Positions 1 to 5,618 of a stretch of DNA of 30,315 nucleotides are shown here, one piece after another. Numbering within the stretch: position 1 is the stretch's first letter; each line of letters opens with the position of its first letter. Under the pieces are notes generated by a model, which worked only from the letters and a program-made list of their open reading frames with translations, was not told where the DNA came from and did no database searches. This DNA is from Pseudomonadota bacterium (GTDB lineage Bacteria > Pseudomonadota > Alphaproteobacteria > Rhizobiales > Xanthobacteraceae), in contig JAEWBW010000276.1 in the NCBI GenBank assembly GCA_023390955.1, forward strand, positions 1-30,315. The letters run 5' to 3'. A program made the position numbers and the translations under genes.

Positions 1-280
1 GGTCGGCGAGCAGGAGATAGATCAGGACGCCGTTGTTGTGTTCGGTGTCCCAGATCCGCAAAAGCGAGAACAGGTCGATCGCACGGTGGCGCCCTGGTTG
101 GTTACGGAACAGCGGCTTACCATCGAGAGCGCCCTCGACCACGAATCGGACCTGGCCTGAATGCGTGGCTTCGCCGGCCTTGATCGCCTGCTCGATCCGC
201 GCGAGCACGATCGGCGTAAACAGCCGCTTGGCGCGCCAATCATGATGGAAGAGATGCCGGGTGATGCGCGCGATGCTCAT
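1..280 (-). CDS. TPM domain protein (partial, C-terminus beyond left edge)
   Basis: The reverse strand is open from an ATG at 280 to the window edge (93 codons seen). It begins MSIARITRHLFHHDW and continues with a region of TPM-domain type: an amphipathic stretch on 'IEQAIKAGEATHSGQVRFVVEG', then 'LRIWDTEHNNGVLIYLLLAD'. TPM domains (TPM_phosphatase/YgcG family) occur in envelope proteins of uncertain activity. The start lies 3 bases beyond the stop of the preceding TPM gene, so the two are almost certainly co-transcribed and perhaps translationally coupled. Unlike its neighbour it shows no signal peptide at this start, so it may be cytoplasmic or membrane-anchored by a C-terminal segment outside the window. 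The TPM assignment is confident; the biochemical function is unknown. Confidence 0.8.
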   Translation of the reverse strand, partial: MSIARITRHLFHHDWRAKRLFTPIVLARIEQAIKAGEATHSGQVRFVVEGALDGKPLFRNQPGRHRAIDLFSLLRIWDTEHNNGVLIYLLLAD

Positions 281-283
281 GAC

Positions 284-1222
284 CTACCAGCTCCCCGAGG
301 CGCCGCCGCCACCAAAACTGCCGCCACCGCCGCTAAAACTGCCGCTGTCGCTGCTCGAGGAGCCGCTACTCCAACCGCTGCTCGAGCTGCTGCTCGAGGA
401 GCCGCTCGACGACGAACCGCCGTAAGAAGAGCCCACGCCCGGACTCGCCGCGGAAACCAGATCTGCGATGAACCCGATGATCATGCCGAGCACGGCGACG
501 GCAAGCGCGAGCGCGGCATTGCCGAGGATCAGCCAGGTTATCACCCCGAGGATGCCGCCGGTCGCCAATGATCCAATCAGCCGGCCCAGGATAAAACGCA
601 GGAAGCCGCCGACGCCGAGCGAAGCGAACATCGTCACGGCAAAGATCGGCACGAGATCTTCCAGATTGCCGTATTGCGCGCTCGGCGTGGGAACCGGCAG
701 CGGCTCGCCATCGATCACCCGGATCATGCGGTCGACGCCATCGCGGATGCCGCCGGCAAAATCGCCGCTCCTGAATTTTGGCGTGATCTCCTCGTCGATG
801 ATGCGCCGGGCGGTCACGTCAGTCAGCGCGCCTTCGAGGCCATAACCGACCTCGATGCGCAGGTGCCGGTCGTTCTTGGCGACGACCAGGATCGCGCCGT
901 CGTCAACCTTCTTGCGGCCGATCTTCCAGGCCTCGCCGACGCGGATGGAAAACTGCTCGATCGTCTCCGGCTGCGTCGTCGGCACGATCAGCACCGCGAT
1001 CTGGCTGCCCTTGCGCGTCTCGAAGTCGCGCAGCTTCTGCGACAGCGCCGCGATGTCGCCGCTCGACAGTGTGCCGGTCTGGTCGACAACACGGCCGGTG
1101 AGCTGGGGTATTGCGACGTCAGCGAAGGCGCTAGGCGCGACCACAACGGAAAGCACCAGTGCTATCGCGAGGATGATGCACCAAGAGAAGCTCGAACAAG
1201 CCCGCCACACCCCCGCTGTCAT
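284..1222 (-). CDS. TPM domain (YgcG-like) exported protein with Ser/Gly-rich tail
   Basis: A 312-residue protein. An N-terminal signal peptide (hydrophobic run about residues 13-30, cleavage near APSAFA-D) precedes a TPM domain (about 35-170, with 'LTGRVVDQTGTLS' and 'RIEVGYGLEGALTD'). Hydrophobic segments follow at about 190-260, then a low-complexity Ser/Gly tail ending SFGGGGASGSW. This is the arrangement of the YgcG family, commonly found beside lemA as here. The start is uncertain. The ATG at 1222 lies inside a palindromic repeat and has no clear Shine-Dalgarno; the frame also stays open upstream through the repeat to a TTG at 1348. A GTG four codons downstream of the ATG would still give a complete signal peptide. 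The protein probably sits in the inner membrane with the TPM domain in the periplasm. Confidence 0.85.
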   Translation of the reverse strand: MTAGVWRACSSFSWCIILAIALVLSVVVAPSAFADVAIPQLTGRVVDQTGTLSSGDIAALSQKLRDFETRKGSQIAVLIVPTTQPETIEQFSIRVGEAWKIGRKKVDDGAILVVAKNDRHLRIEVGYGLEGALTDVTARRIIDEEITPKFRSGDFAGGIRDGVDRMIRVIDGEPLPVPTPSAQYGNLEDLVPIFAVTMFASLGVGGFLRFILGRLIGSLATGGILGVITWLILGNAALALAVAVLGMIIGFIADLVSAASPGVGSSYGGSSSSGSSSSSSSSGWSSGSSSSDSGSFSGGGGSFGGGGASGSW

Positions 1223-1320
1223 CGCCCGGCTCGACCGGGCGATCCAGTATTCCAGAGACGCCAGCGGGCTGCCGAGAGGCCGCGGCGTACTGGATTCCCC
1301 GCCTTCGCGGGGAATGACAG
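1216..1320 (-). repeat. Palindromic intergenic repeat, copy A
   Basis: About 105 bp bounded by two hairpins: ATCGCCCGG/CCGGGCGAT (1221-1243) and ATTCCCCGC/GCGGGGAAT (near 1294-1315). Read on the minus strand, its inner part contains CGTCTCTGGAATACTGGATC, which occurs again in copy B at 14011-14114 in the opposite orientation. The arrangement resembles REP/BIME-type mosaic elements. It lies in the gap between lemA and the next gene and supplies the ATG of that gene, so the hairpin could affect mRNA stability or start-site access. Confidence 0.8.
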
Positions 1321-1360
1321 TCGTGGTTGGGGCTAACGGCATTCGCAATACCGAGTGCGC

Positions 1361-1963
1361 TTACTTCGACGGCGCCGCGTTGAAATCGACCTTCGGCGCG
1401 GTCGAGATCGCTTTCTCGTTCTCGACCGAGAAATTCGGCTTGTCCTTGTAGCCGAACATCATCGCTGTGAGATTGCTCGGGAACGAGCGGATGGTGACGT
1501 TATATTCCTGCACCGCCTTGATGTAGCGGTTGCGGGCCACCGTGATCCGGTTCTCGGTGCCCTCAAGCTGCGACATCAGGTCCTTGAACAGCGCGTCCGA
1601 CTTGAGCTGCGGGTAGTTCTCGGTGACGACCAGCAGGCGCGACAGCGCGCTCGACAACTCGCCTTGAGCGGCCTGGAATTTCTGGAACGCGGCGGGGTCG
1701 TTGAGAACCTCGGGGGTGGCCTGGATGCTGCCGACCTTGGCGCGGGCATTGGTGACGCCCAGCAGCACGTCCTTCTCCTGCTGCGCAAAGCCCTTCACCG
1801 AATTGACCAGATTGGGCACGAGATCGGCGCGGCGCTGATATTGGTTCACCACCTCCGACCAGCTTGCCTTGATCTGCTCATCCTCGCTCTGGATCGCGTT
1901 GTAGCCGCAATTGGTGAGGCTCAGTGAAGCCAGCGCCGCGAGCACGGTCAGGAACTTGCGCAT
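1361..1963 (-). CDS. lemA: LemA family lipoprotein
   Basis: A 200-residue protein that starts with a lipoprotein signal peptide: MRKF, a hydrophobic core, and a lipobox-like LTNC with the cysteine at residue 19. The body has the LemA signature: 'YQRRADLVPNLVNSVKGFA', long helices around 'FQAAQGELSSALSRLLVVTENYPQLKS', and 'ENRITVARNRYIKAVQEYN'. LemA proteins form helical bundles on the membrane; their role is not settled. A GGGAG Shine-Dalgarno lies about 8 bases before the ATG. It is the first gene of a lemA-TPM-TPM operon on the minus strand, separated from the second gene by 138 bases that hold a palindromic repeat. Confidence 0.93.
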   Translation of the reverse strand: MRKFLTVLAALASLSLTNCGYNAIQSEDEQIKASWSEVVNQYQRRADLVPNLVNSVKGFAQQEKDVLLGVTNARAKVGSIQATPEVLNDPAAFQKFQAAQGELSSALSRLLVVTENYPQLKSDALFKDLMSQLEGTENRITVARNRYIKAVQEYNVTIRSFPSNLTAMMFGYKDKPNFSVENEKAISTAPKVDFNAAPSK

Positions 1964-2028
1964 CGAATTTCTCCCGGTGGAACGCCGTGAAACTACCAGA
2001 ACGATTTACCGGCGTGCGAGATTTCTTC

Positions 2029-2108
2029 CGTCATTCCGCGTCGCGGAGCGAATCCCGATTCGGGATTGCGAATTGGGGCTCGACGCATCGCACGGCTCCG
2101 AAATGACG
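2029..2108. repeat. Imperfect palindromic intergenic repeat in divergent region
   Basis: The segment is bounded by CGTCATTCCG at the left and CGAAATGACG at the right, with an inner perfect palindrome AATCCCG-att-CGGGATT. This layout is typical of rhizobial intergenic palindromes. It sits in the 275-bp divergent gap between lemA and the crotonase gene, so it lies upstream of both transcription units. Confidence 0.6.
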
Positions 2109-2238
2109 ACCGTGATCCGGATCACTGCCCGTGCATGGCGTCCTCGCGCAGCCGATTTACGCAAGTCTCTTGCCTATCACCGGGCGACATAGTCAACTCG
2201 ACCCAACAAGCCAAAATGAGAGACGCCAAGGACAAGCG

Positions 2239-3093
2239 ATGAGCTCATTCGAGACCATCCTCGTGGAGAGGCCGGATCCGGCGATCGCCCGGATCGTGAT
2301 GAACCGGCCCGATGCGCGCAACGCGCAGAATTTGCAAATGACCTACGACCTCAACGCCGCCTTCGACGCGGCGGTGCAGGACGACGCGGTCAAGGTCATC
2401 ATCCTCGCCGGCAGCGGACCGCATTTTTCCGCCGGCCATGATCTGCGGCCGGGCGGAAAAAATGCCGCAGGCGTCGATTTTCCACCTGTTGGAAATTGGG
2501 GCGGCTTTGCCGAACCGGGCGCACATGGCCGCTTCGCGCGCGAGCAGGAAATCTATCTCCAGATCACACGGCGCTGGCGCAATCTGGCCAAGCCGATGAT
2601 CGCGGAAGTTCACGGCAAGTGCATCGCCGGCGGGCTGATGCTGGCGTGGGCCTGCGACCTCATCATCGCCAGCGACGATGCGCAGTTCTGCGATCCCGTC
2701 GTCACCATGGGCGTCTGCGGCGTCGAGTGGTTCGTGCACCCCTGGGAGCTCGGCCCGCGCAAGGCCAAGGAGTTTTTGTTCACCGCCGACAACTGGAGCG
2801 CGCAGGAAGCGCATCAGCTCGGCATGGTGAACCGGGTCGTGCCGCGCGCGGAACTCTCGGCATCGGTGATGGAGCTTGCGCGGAAAATCGCGTCAAAGCC
2901 GTCCTTCGCGCTGAAGATGACCAAGGAGGCCGTCAACCGCTCGATCGACGTGATGGGCCAACCCGCCGCGATCGACCAGGCCTTCGCATTGCATCAGCTT
3001 TGTCACGCCCATAATCTTCAAGAATTCGGCATGGTGGTCGACCCATCAGGCCTGCATCCCTCCGTGCGCAAGCCGCCGGCGGCCGCGGAGTAA
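2239..3093 (+). CDS. Crotonase-fold enoyl-CoA hydratase/isomerase family protein
   Basis: A 284-residue crotonase-superfamily protein. The oxyanion-hole segments are seen as HFSAGHDL (residues 62-69) and the Gly pair of IAGGLMLA (131-132). The family's CD..IA...AQF block (139-150) is present, and the C-terminal half has the usual order 'ELGPRKAKEFLFTAD...A..LGMVNRVVP'. Aligned to rat mitochondrial enoyl-CoA hydratase, the two catalytic glutamates (E144, E164) fall on Met134 and Val154, so hydratase activity is doubtful; isomerase, hydrolase or another crotonase reaction is possible. The ATG at 2239 follows AAGGA by 6 bases; 36 in-frame codons upstream lack such a site. The gene ends 5 bases before an acyl-CoA dehydrogenase gene, so it probably heads a CoA-ester degradation operon. 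Confidence 0.9.
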   Translation: MSSFETILVERPDPAIARIVMNRPDARNAQNLQMTYDLNAAFDAAVQDDAVKVIILAGSGPHFSAGHDLRPGGKNAAGVDFPPVGNWGGFAEPGAHGRFAREQEIYLQITRRWRNLAKPMIAEVHGKCIAGGLMLAWACDLIIASDDAQFCDPVVTMGVCGVEWFVHPWELGPRKAKEFLFTADNWSAQEAHQLGMVNRVVPRAELSASVMELARKIASKPSFALKMTKEAVNRSIDVMGQPAAIDQAFALHQLCHAHNLQEFGMVVDPSGLHPSVRKPPAAAE

Positions 3094-3098
3094 GACCA

Positions 3099-4235
3099 AT
3101 GGATCTCAATCTGAGCGACGAGCAGCGCCTGCTGCGTGAAAGCGCCGAGCGCTTTGTCAACGAAAGCTACAATGCGGATCATCGCCGCCGCATGCTCAAC
3201 GATCCGCGCGGCTTCAGCCCAGACGTCTGGAAGCAGTTCGCCGAACTCGGCTGGCTGGCGCTGCCGATCGGCGAGGCCTATGGCGGTCTCGGCGGCGGCG
3301 CCGTCGAGATCGGCCTGTTGATGGAGCCGTTTGGGCGCGGGCTGGTGTCCGAGCCCTACATCGCGACCGTCGTGCTCGGCGCGGCGCTGGTCGAGCGCTG
3401 CGGCACCGAGGCGCAGAAGCAGGCGATCCTGCCAAAGGTCGCCGAGGGCGCGCTGTTCCTCAGCCTTGCCCATTCCGAACGCGCCGCGCGGTTCGACCTC
3501 GCCAAGGTCGCCACGACGGCGAAGCGCACCGCGGACGGCTGGGTCCTCAAGGGCAGCAAGATTGCCGTGCTCGACGGTCACACCGCGAACGAGATCATCG
3601 TCTCCGCGCTGATCGAGGGCGAACGCAAGCTCGGCCTGTTCCTGGTTCCGGCGAAGACGCCGGGCCTGGTCGTCACCGACTACGAGCGGCTCGGCGGCGG
3701 ACGCGCCTGCAATCTCGAACTTGCCGACGTCAAGCTGCCGAAGGACGCCCTGCTCGGCGACGGCAGCAACGCGCTACCGGCGATCGAGTGGGCCATCGAC
3801 CGTGCGATGGCCGCGCTCGGCGCCGAAGCCGTCGGCATCATGCAGACGCTGCTCGACATGACGCTCGACTACACCAAAATTCGAAAGCAGTTCGGACGGC
3901 CGCTGTCGGCCAACCAGGTGATCCGTCACCGCCTCGCCGACATGGCGATGCAATGCGACGAGTCGCGTTCGATGGCGCTGCGCGCAGCCCTCAAGGCCGA
4001 CGCCGAGCCGGTCGAGCGCGGTCGGGCCGCTTCCGGCGCAAAGGCCAAGATCGGCAAATCCTCGCGTTTCGTCGGCGAGCAGTCGATCCAGCTTCACGGT
4101 GGCATGGGCGTTACCGAGGAGCTCGAGGTCGGCGCCTATTTCAAGCGGCTGATCACCTTCGACACGCTGTTCGGCGGCAGCGCGCATCTTTATCAACGCC
4201 ACGCCCAGCTTGGGCGCAATTCTGTGTCGGCCTGA
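3099..4235 (+). CDS. Acyl-CoA dehydrogenase, PimD-like (small subunit type)
   Basis: A 378-residue flavoprotein of the acyl-CoA dehydrogenase family. It has the N-terminal helical domain (MDLNLSDEQRLLRESAERFV), the 'LGWLALPIGEAYGGLGG' loop, a mid beta domain, and the C-terminal domain with 'YTKIRKQFGRPL' and 'QLHGGMGVTEE'. The MCAD catalytic Glu376 position (YEGT) reads FGGS here. The alternative helix-G glutamate of isovaleryl-CoA dehydrogenase also seems absent (region IEWAIDRAMAALGAEA). It could therefore be the non-catalytic partner of the acyl-CoA dehydrogenase encoded 13 bases downstream, as in PimC/PimD of Rhodopseudomonas or the alpha2beta2 FadE pairs of Mycobacterium. The substrate is unknown. 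Confidence 0.88.
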   Translation: MDLNLSDEQRLLRESAERFVNESYNADHRRRMLNDPRGFSPDVWKQFAELGWLALPIGEAYGGLGGGAVEIGLLMEPFGRGLVSEPYIATVVLGAALVERCGTEAQKQAILPKVAEGALFLSLAHSERAARFDLAKVATTAKRTADGWVLKGSKIAVLDGHTANEIIVSALIEGERKLGLFLVPAKTPGLVVTDYERLGGGRACNLELADVKLPKDALLGDGSNALPAIEWAIDRAMAALGAEAVGIMQTLLDMTLDYTKIRKQFGRPLSANQVIRHRLADMAMQCDESRSMALRAALKADAEPVERGRAASGAKAKIGKSSRFVGEQSIQLHGGMGVTEELEVGAYFKRLITFDTLFGGSAHLYQRHAQLGRNSVSA

Positions 4236-4248
4236 CAGGGAGAGCATC

Positions 4249-5445
4249 ATGGATCTGTCTTTCAACGCCGAGGAACGCGCCTTCCAGAACGAGGTGCGCA
4301 GCTTCATCGCGAAAAATCTCACCGATGAGATGAAGCGCGCCACCGCGCTGACGCCATCGGTGTTCTCCGATCCCGATATCGGCATGGCCTGGCAGCGCGC
4401 GCTGCACAGCAATGGCTGGGGCGCACCGGGCTGGCCGGTCGACCATGGCGGCCCGGACTGGACACCGGCCCAGCGCTGGATCTTCGAGAGCGAATGCGCC
4501 CGTGCCGGCGTGCCCAATGTCAACGTGATGGGCGTGAAGATGGTTGGGCCCGTCATCATCGGCTTCGGCTCGCCGGAGCAGAAAAACTTTTACCTGCCGA
4601 AGATCCTCTCCGGCGAGGATTACTGGTGCCAGGGCTATTCGGAGCCGGGCTCCGGCTCGGACCTGTCCTCGCTGAAGACGCGCGCGGTGCGCGACGGCGA
4701 CGACTACATCATCAACGGCACCAAGATCTGGACCACGCACGCCCATCATGCCAACCGCATGTTCGCGCTGGTGCGCACCAGCGACGGGCCGCGGCAGCAG
4801 GACGGCATCAGCTTCATCCTGATCGACATGAAGACCCCGGGCATCACGACGCGTCCGATCCTCACCATCGGCGGTGACCACGAGGTCAACCAGGTCTTCT
4901 TCGACGACGTCCGCGTGCCCGTCGCCAATCGTGTCGGCGAGGAAGGCAAGGGCTGGACCTACGGCAAATATCTGCTGGAGTTCGAGCGCGGCGCAGGCAT
5001 TGCGTCCGCCAAGCTGCGCGAGGGGTTGAAGGCAATCGTGGAGCTTGCCGAATCCGATTTCACCGGGCGCGCGATCGAGAGCGCCGATATCGCGACCCGC
5101 ATCTCCGAGGTCGAGGTCGATATCGACGCGCTGGAGATGACCGAGCTGCGGGTGCTCTCGTCACTGCAGACCGGGCAGAATCCCGGCGCGGTGTCGTCGA
5201 TCCTCAAGCTGCGCAACAGCGAGATTCGGCAGGCCGTGACCAAGCTCGGCGCCGACGTCATCGGCCACGATGCACTCGCGGTCGAGCCGATGCGTCCGCT
5301 CTACAAGCTCAATCACGAGACGGCGCTGCCCGAGGACATGCTGACGGTGATGCCGGAATATCTCAACGGCCGCGCCTATACGATCTTCGGCGGCACCTCG
5401 GAGATCCAGCGCGACATCATCGCGAAGATGATGCTGGGGATTTGA
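4249..5445 (+). CDS. Acyl-CoA dehydrogenase, PimC-like (large subunit type)
   Basis: A 398-residue acyl-CoA dehydrogenase. It shows the flavin/substrate block 'YWCQGYSEPGSGSDLSSLKT', then 'DYIINGTKIWTTHAHHANRMFALVRT', and the C-terminal IFGGTSEIQRDI that binds the FAD of the partner subunit. The MCAD-type glutamate is Gly in that motif, but helix G has a Glu-Arg pair (LLEFERGAG) at the place of the catalytic glutamate of isovaleryl-CoA dehydrogenase, so this subunit is probably the active one. The ATG at 4249 follows GGGAG and lies 13 bases after the previous stop, which supports a heteromeric pair made from one mRNA. It is close to PimC (pimeloyl-CoA dehydrogenase large subunit) in size and order; I infer a carboxylic or medium-chain acyl-CoA substrate only weakly. 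Confidence 0.9.
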   Translation: MDLSFNAEERAFQNEVRSFIAKNLTDEMKRATALTPSVFSDPDIGMAWQRALHSNGWGAPGWPVDHGGPDWTPAQRWIFESECARAGVPNVNVMGVKMVGPVIIGFGSPEQKNFYLPKILSGEDYWCQGYSEPGSGSDLSSLKTRAVRDGDDYIINGTKIWTTHAHHANRMFALVRTSDGPRQQDGISFILIDMKTPGITTRPILTIGGDHEVNQVFFDDVRVPVANRVGEEGKGWTYGKYLLEFERGAGIASAKLREGLKAIVELAESDFTGRAIESADIATRISEVEVDIDALEMTELRVLSSLQTGQNPGAVSSILKLRNSEIRQAVTKLGADVIGHDALAVEPMRPLYKLNHETALPEDMLTVMPEYLNGRAYTIFGGTSEIQRDIIAKMMLGI

Positions 5446-5471
5446 TCCCGGACGTACGCCACACACTCGAT

Positions 5472-5610
5472 GTCGTCCCGGCGAAGGCCGGGACCCATAC
5501 GCCGGGAAGGAAGTGTGGCGCGAACTGGTCATTGCCAATCTTCGCCACACTGGATTCGGTGGTTATGGGTCCCGGCTCCCGTGCGCAATTGCGCACTAGG
5601 CCGGGACGAC
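5472..5610. repeat. Nested palindromic repeat in convergent gap (terminator-like)
   Basis: The ends are inverted repeats: GTCGTCCCGGC at the left and GCCGGGACGAC at the right. Inside lie GGGACCCATA/TATGGGTCCC and, further in, AGTGTGGCG/CGCCACACT. The left arm can also form its own hairpin, CGTCCCGG-cgaagg-CCGGGAC. The whole 139-bp unit can fold as one long cruciform. It lies between two converging genes (stops at 5445 and 5619), so it may also act as a bidirectional terminator. Repeats of this form are common in Bradyrhizobium intergenic DNA. Confidence 0.75.
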
Positions 5611-5618
5611 GATAACTA

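Noticed and set aside
1223..1348. N-terminal extension of the TPM protein encoded by the repeat
   Set aside because: The frame is open through the repeat to a TTG, but the extension would bury the signal peptide and is made entirely of repeat sequence.
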